Positions 20,169 through 29,060 of a stretch of DNA of 64,000 nt are shown here, piece after piece. The stretch lies in contig NZ_JAPDIA010000002.1 of NCBI RefSeq assembly GCF_029525575.1, forward strand, positions 1-64,000. Reading direction: 5' to 3'. The stretch is from Cohnella rhizosphaerae (GTDB lineage: Bacteria; Bacillota; Bacilli; Paenibacillales; Paenibacillaceae). The notes beneath the pieces were generated by a model that was not told the DNA's origin, did no database searches, and was given only the letters and a program-made list of their open reading frames with translations. Every line of letters starts with the position of its first letter. Position 1 is the stretch's first letter. Position numbers and translations under genes: made by a program.

Positions 20169-23100
20169 ATGAATGATAAACGTTTGAAGCCGGCTCTGAT
20201 GACGGCTTTTTCCCTCCTGCTTATCCTGCAGTTGGTCGGCTTCGTATTCTCGCCGGCGGTCGTACATGCGGCAGATGCGGCCGTATACTACGTCAGCCAG
20301 TCGGAGGGAGACGACGCCGCGGACGGATTGTCGGAGACGACCGCCTGGAAGACGTTGACGCACGTGTCGGCGCAGACGTTTCAGCCCGGCGACCGCATTT
20401 TGCTCAAGTCGGGCGACCGTTGGACGGGAGAGACGCTGACCTTGCGCGGCAGCGGTACCCCGGAACTGCCCATCGAGCTGTCGTCCTACGGGACGGGGGA
20501 CAAGCCGCTTATTTCCCCCCAAATGACCGACGCGTCGGCGATCACGCTCCATAACGAGGAAGGCTGGCGCATCGACGGCATCGCGATGGAGAAGGCGATG
20601 ATGGGCATCAACGCGGAATTCGACGGCGTCTACGACAAGCGGTCGCTCGCTTTCGAAAACCTCGACATCCGCGACATGGACGATACGTTCAACAGCAAGC
20701 CGAATCTGTATAACCACTTTTCGACGGGGATCGCCCTGAAGGGGAACGGCAATGCATCGACGTACCATCTGCGCGGACTTACGATGAAGTCGATCGTCTT
20801 CGACAACGTGAATACGCCGCTCTTCCAGGGGGCGATCTCCCAATATACGAACACGGCGGGGTTCGGCACGAACGCCAGGTTCAAGGACGTGACGATCGAC
20901 GGTCTGACCGCGACGAACGCCAAGCAGTGGGGCTTCAACTTCCTGTTCATGGTGGATGCGACCATCACGAATATCAGCGCGGAAAACGTGGGTATGCTGG
21001 GCGGCACGCACGATGGCGTCAATCCCTACGGCATCGGCGGCATCGTCGTCGCCAATTCCAAAAACGTCGTTTTTGACGGGGTCGAGCTTCGCAACATCGG
21101 CAAAGGCTCGCAGGGCTACGACGGCGTCGGCTTCGATTTTGAAGGCGGTACCGACGCTTCAAATGTCACGCTGCGCAATGCGGTCATAGACGGCATCGAC
21201 GGCGCCGGCATCATGATCTTCGACAACGGCGGGGTAGGCGGCACCGACGGCGCCCATGTGGACGGCGCGACGATTCGCAACTTCGGCAGGAGCCCCGGGA
21301 ACTCCAGCGGCGGCATCAAGTTTTTTCCGAACACCCGCTCGACGGGCACGATTCAAAACGTGACCGTCGATCGCGGCGACGCGCAGGTTCCCTTCCTCGA
21401 AGGAAGCGCCGACGGGTTCACGCTGACGAACATGACCTACCTGCCGGAAGCGCTCAAAGCAGAGTTCGTCGAGCTCGACAAGGCGACCTCGGGCGATTGG
21501 CGCAGCCGGTTCGGACGGGAAGGCTACAAGCTCGAAAAGCTGGAAGCGAAGCTCCCCGCCTATGCCGTGCTGAGCGAGACGAGCGGCGCAAGCCCCGTCG
21601 TCCTGCAGGAGGCGACCTCCGATCGCAGAGCGCTCACGAATGCGCAGGGCACGGCAAGATCGGCAGCCGCCCTCGTCTCGCAGGATAAGGGAGGCACGCT
21701 CGCCTACGATCTCGATCTGAAAGACGGCTTGACGCACCGGATCGCCTTCTACATGGCGGACTGGAATCGCGAAGGCATGAAGCAGTCGGTGACGGTCGAG
21801 GATGAAGCGGGACATGCGCTCATCGAACCGCGTACGATCGAAAATTTCGGCGACGGCGTTTATTACGTATTCGATGCGGCGGGCCATGTCGTCGTCAAGG
21901 TGACCGGTGCCGCGGACAGCAAGGCGACCGTGAGCGGGCTGTTTTTCGGCGGCGCGAAGGCAACGCCGATCATGACGGTCGGCAAGGCGGCGGCGAAGCC
22001 CGACATCGACGGAGAGATCGGCGCCGCTGAATGGACGGGGGCCGAACCGATCGACATGAGCGACGAAACGCAGGTCGCGCAGGGGGACGGCGCGCTGATC
22101 GGCGCGACCGAAACGGACCTGACCGGAACCGTCCGATTGATGTGGGATTCCTTCGGGCTTTATTTGGCGGGAACGGTTCGGGATAACGAGTATTTTAATC
22201 CTTACGGCCAGGGAGACCCGCTGAACAACAACGATGTCATCCAACTGACGGTCGACCCGATGAACCGCAAAACGTCCGGTACAAGCGACGCTTACATTTT
22301 CGACTTCGTGCCGACGTCGGGCAGCGATCAGAGCGGACCGGCCGCGTGGTACGAGCATTGGAAATGGGGCAGCGCCGATTACCGGGCCGGCGTGAAGGTT
22401 GCGGGCAAAAAGACGGCGGACGGCTACGCGCTCGAAGCGTTCCTGCCATGGAGCGCGCTCCGCAAAAACGGGGAGTCCTTTACGCCGGGTCCGAATATGA
22501 AGCTCGGCCTGGGCGTAATGATCGGCGATTTCCGCGCGAACGGCCAGCTGAAGGGGATCTTGACGAACTTCGGCCAAGGCGAAAATACGATCGGCGACGC
22601 CTCCTCGTACCGGACGGCGCTGCTGACCGAACGCGCAACGGCCAGCGCGAACGTGTCGCAAGGCAAGCCGGTCATCGCTTCCAGCAACAACGCGCCCAGC
22701 TCCGATCCGGCGATGGCGGCAGACGGCGACGAAGCGACGGCCTGGGTAGCGGCGAACGGCGATCTGCCGCAATTTCTCCGAGTGGACCTTGGCAGGTCTT
22801 ATCACTTGAGCAGAATCGAGCAACTGTATCTCACGAACGACCCTTGGAAGTACACGCTCGAGGGCTCGAACGACGGGACGGACTGGACGATGCTCGCCGA
22901 TCGGTCGGACAATGCGGTGCAGGGTCCTTCTTTTGCGGACGACGTCGCGGGCAGCTATCGGTACGTGCGCGTCAACATGATCGCGGGCTGGGGCAACTGG
23001 GCGACGATGAAGGAGTTCAAAGTGCTGACGGACGAATCCCTTCTCATCTCCGCCGCCTATGCGATCGTTGAATCGGCCCGTACGATTGCCGGCGTGCGGC

Positions 23101-23630
23101 ATGGAGAAGCGGTCGATACGTTCCTGAGCCGGCTTGCCTCCGTTAACGCCGAGATCGGTCTGTTCCGCGCGGACGGGACGACGCCTGTCGCCGGAGGCAC
23201 GGTCGAGGACGGCATGAAGGTGATTTTGCAATCGACCAAGGGACAGGAGCCTGTCGTCTACACGGTGAACGTCGAGTCGCCCTTTACGATATCGACGTCC
23301 TTCAAGGTCGGCAATAACGGGCATCCTGCGGGACTTGCGCCAGGCGAGCTGCTCACGGGTATGCTTCAAGCGACGAACAACGGCGCGGCGGCGCAGACGG
23401 TCACGCTCGTGACGGCGTTGTACGACGACTCGGGCGAGGACGGGGCGCTGGTCAACTTCTCGTACCGGACGCAGACGCTCGCGGCCGGCGAGACGTCTAC
23501 GCTGACGGCGGGCTTCAAACTGCCGAGCGCGGTAGCCGGATTTAAAGCGAAGCTGTTCGTCGTGAGCGGCAGCGATTTTCTGGCCCCGACAGGCATTTTA
23601 AGCGAGCCGGCCGTGCTGGCGGGCGAGTGA
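20169..23630 (+). CDS. Large secreted right-handed beta-helix protein with CBM9-like and discoidin domains
   Basis: Intact, 1153 aa. Signal peptide about 1-35 (cut after VVHA-A). A beta-helix (about 38-420) opens with AAVYYVSQSEGDDAADG. After a linker comes a CBM9-like (DOMON-type) domain (about 605-800; KPDIDGEIGAAEWTGAEPID, NDVIQLTVDP). It is followed by an F5/8 type C domain (about 825-960) and two small C-terminal beta domains. RBS AAGGAGA at 20152-20158. It lacks an SLH domain, but the gene 62 bp downstream encodes an SLH protein that could help hold the complex at the wall. N-terminus homologous to the protein at 8646. Likely binds or degrades an extracellular polysaccharide. Confidence 0.85.
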   Translation: MNDKRLKPALMTAFSLLLILQLVGFVFSPAVVHAADAAVYYVSQSEGDDAADGLSETTAWKTLTHVSAQTFQPGDRILLKSGDRWTGETLTLRGSGTPELPIELSSYGTGDKPLISPQMTDASAITLHNEEGWRIDGIAMEKAMMGINAEFDGVYDKRSLAFENLDIRDMDDTFNSKPNLYNHFSTGIALKGNGNASTYHLRGLTMKSIVFDNVNTPLFQGAISQYTNTAGFGTNARFKDVTIDGLTATNAKQWGFNFLFMVDATITNISAENVGMLGGTHDGVNPYGIGGIVVANSKNVVFDGVELRNIGKGSQGYDGVGFDFEGGTDASNVTLRNAVIDGIDGAGIMIFDNGGVGGTDGAHVDGATIRNFGRSPGNSSGGIKFFPNTRSTGTIQNVTVDRGDAQVPFLEGSADGFTLTNMTYLPEALKAEFVELDKATSGDWRSRFGREGYKLEKLEAKLPAYAVLSETSGASPVVLQEATSDRRALTNAQGTARSAAALVSQDKGGTLAYDLDLKDGLTHRIAFYMADWNREGMKQSVTVEDEAGHALIEPRTIENFGDGVYYVFDAAGHVVVKVTGAADSKATVSGLFFGGAKATPIMTVGKAAAKPDIDGEIGAAEWTGAEPIDMSDETQVAQGDGALIGATETDLTGTVRLMWDSFGLYLAGTVRDNEYFNPYGQGDPLNNNDVIQLTVDPMNRKTSGTSDAYIFDFVPTSGSDQSGPAAWYEHWKWGSADYRAGVKVAGKKTADGYALEAFLPWSALRKNGESFTPGPNMKLGLGVMIGDFRANGQLKGILTNFGQGENTIGDASSYRTALLTERATASANVSQGKPVIASSNNAPSSDPAMAADGDEATAWVAANGDLPQFLRVDLGRSYHLSRIEQLYLTNDPWKYTLEGSNDGTDWTMLADRSDNAVQGPSFADDVAGSYRYVRVNMIAGWGNWATMKEFKVLTDESLLISAAYAIVESARTIAGVRHGEAVDTFLSRLASVNAEIGLFRADGTTPVAGGTVEDGMKVILQSTKGQEPVVYTVNVESPFTISTSFKVGNNGHPAGLAPGELLTGMLQATNNGAAAQTVTLVTALYDDSGEDGALVNFSYRTQTLAAGETSTLTAGFKLPSAVAGFKAKLFVVSGSDFLAPTGILSEPAVLAGE

Positions 23631-23692
23631 GCGATACGATCAGAGACGCCGGGCGGCATCGGCTGCGTCCGGCGCGGAGGAGGACATCGGCT

Positions 23693-25307
23693 ATGAGAAA
23701 GTGGATATTGCTGCTGCTGATTGCGGTGCTGGCCGTTCAGCTCCTGCCGGCCGGTGCGAACGCGGCCGCTGCCGCGGGCGAGCTGACGGCGAAGATCGAT
23801 CAGAACGACCGAACGGTAGTCATCGCGGGCAGGCTTCCCGAAGCCGGCGGCGAGGTTCTGGTCACGGTCACGGACCCGGACGGCCGGATGGACTATTTTA
23901 ATCAGAAAAAGACGGACGAAGCGGGCGGCTTTCGCTTCAGCTACGTAAGCCGTTCCGAAATGAAGGGAACTTACCGCGTTCGCGCGATCGGTTCGTCGGC
24001 GGGCGGAGGAGCGCCCCTGGAAGCCGAATATACGTATTCGGGCGCCGCGCCGTCGAGCGGCGGCGATTCGGGCGCGAATGCCGCGCCAGGCGCGGGCGCC
24101 GTTCAAATGGCGTCCGCGGCTGACGGATCGGTTGTGTTGACGCCGATATGGAGCCGCGATGGCGCAAATGGCTTCGTCTTCGCCGCGATCGGCAGCGAAG
24201 CGCTGAATCGGGCGATGGCCTTGGCGAAGCCCGACGCCGCCGGCATCCGCCGCATTACGATCCAGGCAAACGCAGCGGAAGCCGCCCAGGGTTATCGGAT
24301 CGCGCTCCCCGCGGCGGCCCTTCGTACGAACGCCAAATCGGCGCTTTTCACGATGGCAACGCCGATCGCAGCCGTAGCGGTCTCCTCGGACATGCTGGAA
24401 GGAGACGGAGCTTCGGTCGCGGAATTTACGATCGCAGAAGCGAACCGCGACGGCTGGAACGAGGCCGCGCGCGCGAACGTCGGCAATCGTCCGGCGGTCG
24501 ATATCAGCGTGGGGCTAGACGGGAAGCGCATCGACTGGAGCAACCTCGCTTCGCCGGTCAACGTGGCGATTCCCTATACGCCTGCGCAGGGGGGAAGCGG
24601 CAGAGCTGCTGATCGTCCGGTACGTCGACGACAGCGGCCGGTCGACACCGGTCCCGAGCGGGCGATACGAGAACGGTAAAGTCCTTTTCCGAACCACGCA
24701 TCTCAGCGCCTATGCCGTAGCGTACGTCCGCCCGACGTTCGGCGATGTGCCTGCCTCCCATTGGGCGTATGGGGCCGTTGGCGCGCTGGCTGCCCGGGAG
24801 ATCGTCAAGGGAAGAACGGACGTCGTCTTCGATCCTGCGGCACCGATATCGAGAGCCGAATTCGTAGCGCTATTGATGAGAACGTTGGAACGCGAGACCG
24901 AGAGCGGCGGCAGCGATTCCGGCGAGGCGCCGCCTTTTAAGGACGTGAGCGCCGGCGCGTATTATGCGGCTGCGCTTCGCGAGGCGGCCGGCGACGGCAT
25001 CGTAACAGGGGACGGAGACGGCCGCTTCCGTCCGAATGTGCAGATCTCCAGACAGGAGCTGGCCGCGATGGTCTATCGGGCGCTTCTCTTGACGGGGCGG
25101 CTTGCCGCGCCGGAAGGACCGGCGGCGGGCGGCGCCGTTTTCAAAGACGCGTCCGATATGGCCGCCTATGCGCGGGAAGGCATCGGCGCGCTGGTCTCCG
25201 CCGGCATCCTGCAGGGCAGCGGCCAGACGTTCCGTCCGACGGCATCCGCTTCGCGAGCCGAAGCCGCGCAGGTAATGTACAAAATTTGGCTTGCGAACGC
25301 TGAATAA
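23693..25307 (+). CDS. Secreted SLH-domain protein (one frame break)
   Basis: About 537 aa after removing one G from GGGGGG at 24589-24594; the junction reads PAQGEAAELLIVRYVDD. ATG 23693 (MRKWILLLL) is chosen over the upstream 23627 start because GGAGGAGG precedes it and the signal peptide then starts at residue 1. Layout: signal (1-27), an Ig-like extender (about 30-120), a Gly/Ala/Ser linker, a beta region (about 150-350), then three SLH repeats (about 355-537) starting FGDVPASHWAYGAVGAL, FKDVSAGAYYAAALREA and FKDASDMAAYAREG. SLH domains bind pyruvylated wall polymer. Follows the 1153-aa protein by 62 bp, probably in one transcript. Confidence 0.83.
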
Positions 25308-25421
25308 GGCGGGCTTGGAGGGCCGTTAAAGAAAAGGCAAGGTTTTCGGACGGCCCGTCCGCTTGTTGCACGAACGAGGATGTCATTTGCCGGTAACGGC
25401 CGGCAGCAGCGCTGCGCCCGG

Positions 25422-25446
25422 GAGCCCCGTCCTTTGACGGGGCTCT
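25422..25446 (+). terminator. Intrinsic terminator after the SLH-protein gene
   Basis: GAGCCCCGTC and GACGGGGCTC pair perfectly around a CTTT loop, followed by TTCGC. The tail is short in T, so termination may be partial; location after the operon end supports the role. Confidence 0.7.
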
Positions 25447-25453
25447 TCGCATG

Positions 25454-25471
25454 TATTAGTATGTATTAATA
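25454..25471. promoter_or_regulatory. Operator copy 1 (TATTA-N8-TAATA) upstream of the GntR/LacI regulator
   Basis: TATTAGTATGTATTAATA is an inverted repeat with an 8-nt centre, 37 bp before the regulator's ATG. The same arms, spacing and GTATTAGT half occur at 27006-27023 over the promoter of the operon downstream, which suggests autoregulation by the 25508 regulator. Confidence 0.55.
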
Positions 25472-25507
25472 CGTATCAGACGAGCGAATCGACAAAGGAG
25501 CAAAGGC

Positions 25508-26632
25508 ATGGACGCCGGAAATAAGCTTGTGAAGGGCCCGCTTGCCCTGTACGAACAGATGCGGCTCAAAATCGTCGAGCTGATCGAGGAACGCCGGCTG
25601 CGGCCGCACGATCCGCTGCCTTCGGAGGTCGAGCTGGCCGCCCTGTTCGGCGTGAGCACGAGAACGAGCAAAGAAGCGCTGGCGGCGCTCGCGAAGGAGG
25701 GCATCGTCTACCGCATGCCCAGACGCGGCACGTTCCTGGCCGAGGCGCCGGGGGCAGGCAGCGTCGGCGGCGCCAGCTTGCGCTTGAAGCTGGCCGTCGT
25801 GCTGCCGGCGATCGACGATTATACCGGAAAAATCGTCGAGGCGGCTATCGCGGCAGGCAGCCGCCAGGACGCGGACCTCGCTCTTTATATTTCCGGCGGC
25901 GTGCCGGAAAAGGAGGAAGAGATGATCAAGGAAGCGGCCGCAAAGCAGGAGATCGGCGGCGTGATCTGGTTTCCCGGCAATCGCAGGGCCTGCAGCAACG
26001 AAGTCCTCAGGCTTCATCTGGCCAGCTTCCCGATCGTGATCGTGGACCGGGCGTTCCGCGAGATCGATATTCCGAGCGTCTCTCACGACCATTACCAGGG
26101 CGCATACGAGCTGACCTCGTGGCTGATCGACCGGGGGCACCGGCATATCGGCTTTATCACGGAGGATATCGAGGGCATCATGAGCCGGGAGGAGCGTTAT
26201 CACGGCTATTTGCAGGCGCTGCTGGACCGCGGCATTCCTTTTTCCAAAGCTTTAAGCTACATTTGCGCGGACGCGCCGGATGCGGACGAGGAGCGGAAGC
26301 GGAGGGACCTGCACGCCTATTTGCTCGAGCATCCCGAGATGAGCGCCGTTTTCTGCGCCAACGACCTGCTCGCCAACCTGACGATCAACACTTGCGTGCG
26401 CGCGGGGATCGATGTGCCCGGCCGGCTGTCGGTCGCAGGCTTCACCGACTCGTCCGTCGCCCGGCAGTCGGTCGTCCCGATCACGACCGTGCGCAAGCCG
26501 CCGGAGCCGCTAGGCGAAGCCGCCGTCGCGCTGCTGCTGGAGCGGATCCGCCATCCGGAGCGGACGCCGCCGCCCGTGAGGCAGCCCACGACCTTGATCG
26601 TCCGCGATAGCGTCGCAGAAGTGCGCACGTAG
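25508..26632 (+). CDS. GntR/LacI-hybrid transcriptional regulator (AraR-like architecture)
   Basis: Intact, 374 aa. N-terminal winged helix of the GntR type (about 12-78; LPSEVELAALFGVSTRTSKE, YRMPRRGTFL). C-terminal periplasmic-binding-like sugar sensor of the LacI/GalR type (about 90-370; HRHIGFITEDIEGIMSREER, MSAVFCANDLLANLT, SVAGFTDSSVARQSVVPITTV). This is the AraR domain order; such proteins are usually repressors released by a sugar ligand. RBS AAAGGAG. A matching operator lies before its own gene and before the sugar operon at 27060, so it probably represses both. Its last codons and stop fall inside the first unit of a 51-bp tandem array. Confidence 0.85.
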   Translation: MDAGNKLVKGPLALYEQMRLKIVELIEERRLRPHDPLPSEVELAALFGVSTRTSKEALAALAKEGIVYRMPRRGTFLAEAPGAGSVGGASLRLKLAVVLPAIDDYTGKIVEAAIAAGSRQDADLALYISGGVPEKEEEMIKEAAAKQEIGGVIWFPGNRRACSNEVLRLHLASFPIVIVDRAFREIDIPSVSHDHYQGAYELTSWLIDRGHRHIGFITEDIEGIMSREERYHGYLQALLDRGIPFSKALSYICADAPDADEERKRRDLHAYLLEHPEMSAVFCANDLLANLTINTCVRAGIDVPGRLSVAGFTDSSVARQSVVPITTVRKPPEPLGEAAVALLLERIRHPERTPPPVRQPTTLIVRDSVAEVRT

Positions 26633-26900
26633 ATCGACACATCGCGTGTCAAGCCTCGCGCCGCGCGGGAAGTATGCACGTACGTCAACACTTCCGGCCC
26701 CAAGCCTCGCTCCGCACCCGAAGTATGCATCTACGTGCACACTTCCGGCCCCAAGCCTCGCGCCGCGCGGGAAGTGTGCACGTACGTCTACACTTCCTGC
26801 CCCGAATCAAGTTCCGCGCCGGAAGTATGAGCGTACGTCGACACATCGCGGTCCGAGCCTCGTCCCCCGCCTGAGGTGTGCACGTACGTCGACACTGTAT
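26618..26900 (+). repeat. Intergenic tandem array 1: 51-bp period, six copies
   Basis: Units start at 26618, 26669, 26720, 26771, 26822 and 26873 (last one partial), exactly 51 bp apart. Each has a GTGCACGTACGTC-like centre flanked by near-inverted GAAGTGT/ACACTTC arms. The first unit begins within the regulator's last codons, and a terminator follows the last unit, so the array lies in the 3' untranslated region. Open frames through it (17-residue repeats) are an effect of 51 being a multiple of 3. Confidence 0.9.
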
Positions 26901-26911
26901 GTTAAGTCCGC

Positions 26912-26950
26912 AAGCCGGCCCGATGGTTGAATCGGAGCCGGCTTGTTTTT
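26912..26950 (+). terminator. Intrinsic terminator after tandem array 1
   Basis: AAGCCGGC (26912-26919) and CGAT pair with ATCG and GCCGGCTT (26937-26944), followed by GTTTTTG. It ends the regulator transcript downstream of the array. Confidence 0.8.
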
Positions 26951-26994
26951 GTTATGTCCTTCATCATAAATCGGCAGCAGCAACTAATAAAAAT

Positions 26995-27023
26995 TTGATT
27001 GAAAGTATTAGTGATACATAATA
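26995..27023 (+). promoter_or_regulatory. SigA-type promoter overlapped by operator copy 2
   Basis: TTGATT (26995-27000), a 17-bp spacer and ATAATA (27018-27023) resemble a sigma-A promoter. The operator TATTA-GTGATACA-TAATA (27006-27023) covers the spacer and -10. Same arms and N8 centre as the site at 25454, so a bound repressor would block polymerase. Confidence 0.6.
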
Positions 27024-27059
27024 GTATTACAAATAAATAAAAGTATCAGAGGTGATTCA

Positions 27060-27962
27060 GTGAAACTGGATTTAAAATTGGGCATCAATCTCGGCTTTGC
27101 CATCAACAAGTACGTGGAGCCCGAGGTGTGGTCCCGAATCGTCGCCGAGGAGCTGGGCATTCGAAATGTCCAATTCGTCGCCGACCTGCTGAACGTCTTT
27201 TTGCCGGACGCCATCATTCGCGAACAGGTCGAACGGATCAACCGCAGCACGGAGCAGTACGGTCTGAACGTGACCAGCACGTTCACCAGCGCCTTTACGC
27301 GCGTCAATCACTTCATGCATCCGGACGCCGAGACGCGCAAGACATGGCTGGATTGGTTCAAGAAGTTCGCGCGCGTCTCCGCGGAACTGGGCGCCAAGTC
27401 GACCGGCAGCCACTTCGGTATCCTGACGTTCGCCGACTACGACGATCCGGCCCGCAGGGAATATCTAATCGGCGAAGCGCTCAAAAACTGGCAGGAGCTG
27501 AGCTGGTACTGCAAGGAGCTGGGCATGGATCACCTGCTGTTCGAGCCGATGTCCGTTCCGCGCGAGATGGCCAATACGGTGGCGGACACGCGGGAGCTGC
27601 TGGCGCGGCTGAACGAGGACGCGGGCATCCCGTTCAAGCTGTGTCTGGACGTCGGTCATGCGCCGCATCCGGACGATCGCGATCCTTACCGTTGGGTCAG
27701 AGAGCTGGGAAGCGTGTCGCCGGTCATTCATATTCAGCAGACGGAGAAGGATCACAGCCGGCACTGGCCGTTCACGGAGGCGTACAACAGGCTCGGCATC
27801 ATCCACGGAGAGCCGCTGCTGGCCGCGATCGAGCAATCCGGCGCGACCGAAGCGGAGATCGTCTTCGAGATCTCGCACCGCGAAGCCTGGTCGACGGAAT
27901 TTCGGATTATTGAAGATCACAAGGAGTCCGTCGCGTATTGGCGCCGGTTCGTCGCGAAGTGA
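27060..27962 (+). CDS. Sugar phosphate isomerase/epimerase family protein (xylose-isomerase-like TIM barrel)
   Basis: Intact, 300 aa, GTG start behind GAGGTGA. The AP endonuclease-2/xylose-isomerase-like barrel is seen in LLFEPMSVPREMANTVADT (a metal-binding Glu), LCLDVGHAP (Asp/His), VIHIQQTEKDHSRHWPF and EIVFEISHREAW. Such enzymes interconvert ketoses or epimerise at C3, like tagatose 3-epimerase. First gene of an operon with two polyol dehydrogenases, a pentulose-phosphate epimerase and rhamnose isomerase, under the TATTA-N8-TAATA operator. Substrate not predictable. Confidence 0.82.
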   Translation: MKLDLKLGINLGFAINKYVEPEVWSRIVAEELGIRNVQFVADLLNVFLPDAIIREQVERINRSTEQYGLNVTSTFTSAFTRVNHFMHPDAETRKTWLDWFKKFARVSAELGAKSTGSHFGILTFADYDDPARREYLIGEALKNWQELSWYCKELGMDHLLFEPMSVPREMANTVADTRELLARLNEDAGIPFKLCLDVGHAPHPDDRDPYRWVRELGSVSPVIHIQQTEKDHSRHWPFTEAYNRLGIIHGEPLLAAIEQSGATEAEIVFEISHREAWSTEFRIIEDHKESVAYWRRFVAK

Positions 27963-27979
27963 AGGAAGGAGCGAGGCAG

Positions 27980-29060
27980 ATGAGAGCGGCCGTGCTTCAC
28001 GCCGTCGGCGACCTTCGGATCGAAGCGGTCGAGCGTCCGGTTCCGCGCCGCGGCGAGGTATTGATTCAAGTCAAAGCGTGCGGCGTATGCGGCTCCGACA
28101 TTCCCCCGCGTTTTCACGAAAGGCACCTACAGCTTTCCGACGATTCCGGGGCACGAGTTTTCGGGGGAAATCGTCGCCGCGGGCGAGGGTGCGGACCCGG
28201 GACTCGTCGGCCGCAAGGCCGCCGTGTTCCCGCTCATGCCATGCCGGGATTGCGCGGCGTGCGAGATCGGCGAGTTCGCCCAATGCGAGCATTACGATTA
28301 TATGGGCTCGAGAAGTCACGGCGCATTCGCGGAATATATCGCGGTACCCGTATGGAACGTCGTTCCGGCGCCGGACAGCCTCGCCTACGAGGAGCTCGCG
28401 ATGACGGAGCCGGCAGCGGTCGCCCTGCATGCGCTCAGGCAGGCGGGCATCGATATCGGGGACCAGGTGCTGATCAGCGGCGCAGGCCCGATCGGCCTGA
28501 TGCTGGCCAAGTGGGCGTACGCCTGGGGCGCTTCCAGGGTGCTGCTGTCCGATATCGACCCGGCGAAGCTGGCGTTTGCGCGTTCGTTAGGCTTTTCGGA
28601 CACGGTGAATGCGCTGGAGGAAGACGCCGCGGAACAGGTGCTCCGGATCACGGGCCGGGGGGCGGATGTCGCCGTAGAAGGCGCGGGTGCCGGGGCATCG
28701 CTCGAGGTATGCCTGAAGGCAGTCCGCAGCTTCGGCCGCGTCGTCCTGATGGGCAATCCGGCAAGCGAGATGAGGCTCTCGCAGCAAGGGTACTGGGAGA
28801 TCTTGCGCAAGCAATTGACGCTGAAGGGAACCTGGAATTCGGGGTACGCCAGTCTGCCGAAAAACGAATGGAAGCTGGTCGTCGAAGCGATGGCGGCCGG
28901 CCGGATCGAGCTGCTGCCGCTCGTCACGCACCGCGTGCCGCTTGACGGACTGAACGACGCGTTGGAAATGATGCGGGACCGCAGCGCATTCCATAACAAA
29001 GTCATGTTTTGCCATAGCGAGGAGGAGCAGGATGAAAGCCGCCGTATTGGAAGCGCTTGA
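27980..29060 (+). CDS. Zinc-dependent medium-chain dehydrogenase, polyol type (one frame break)
   Basis: About 359 aa after removing one C from CCCCC at 28105-28109; the junction becomes GSDIPRVFTKGTYSF. Catalytic zinc motif CGVCGSD, GHEF, structural zinc cysteines in CRDCAACEIGEFAQC, and Rossmann motif ISGAGPIGL. Closest in style to galactitol-1-phosphate 5-dehydrogenase and other GatD/sorbitol dehydrogenases. The 3' end overlaps the next gene by 29 bp, whose RBS lies inside this frame. Probably oxidises a sugar alcohol or its phosphate with NAD. Confidence 0.8.

Noticed and set aside
23627..23692. Earlier start for the SLH protein overlapping the 20169 gene stop
   Set aside because: It adds an arginine-rich leader before a normal signal peptide; the ATG at 23693 has the better RBS.
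26646..26930. Open frame with 17-residue repeats over array 1
   Set aside because: 51 bp is a multiple of 3, so any frame without a stop in one unit stays open. Both strands show such frames and no start signal is present.
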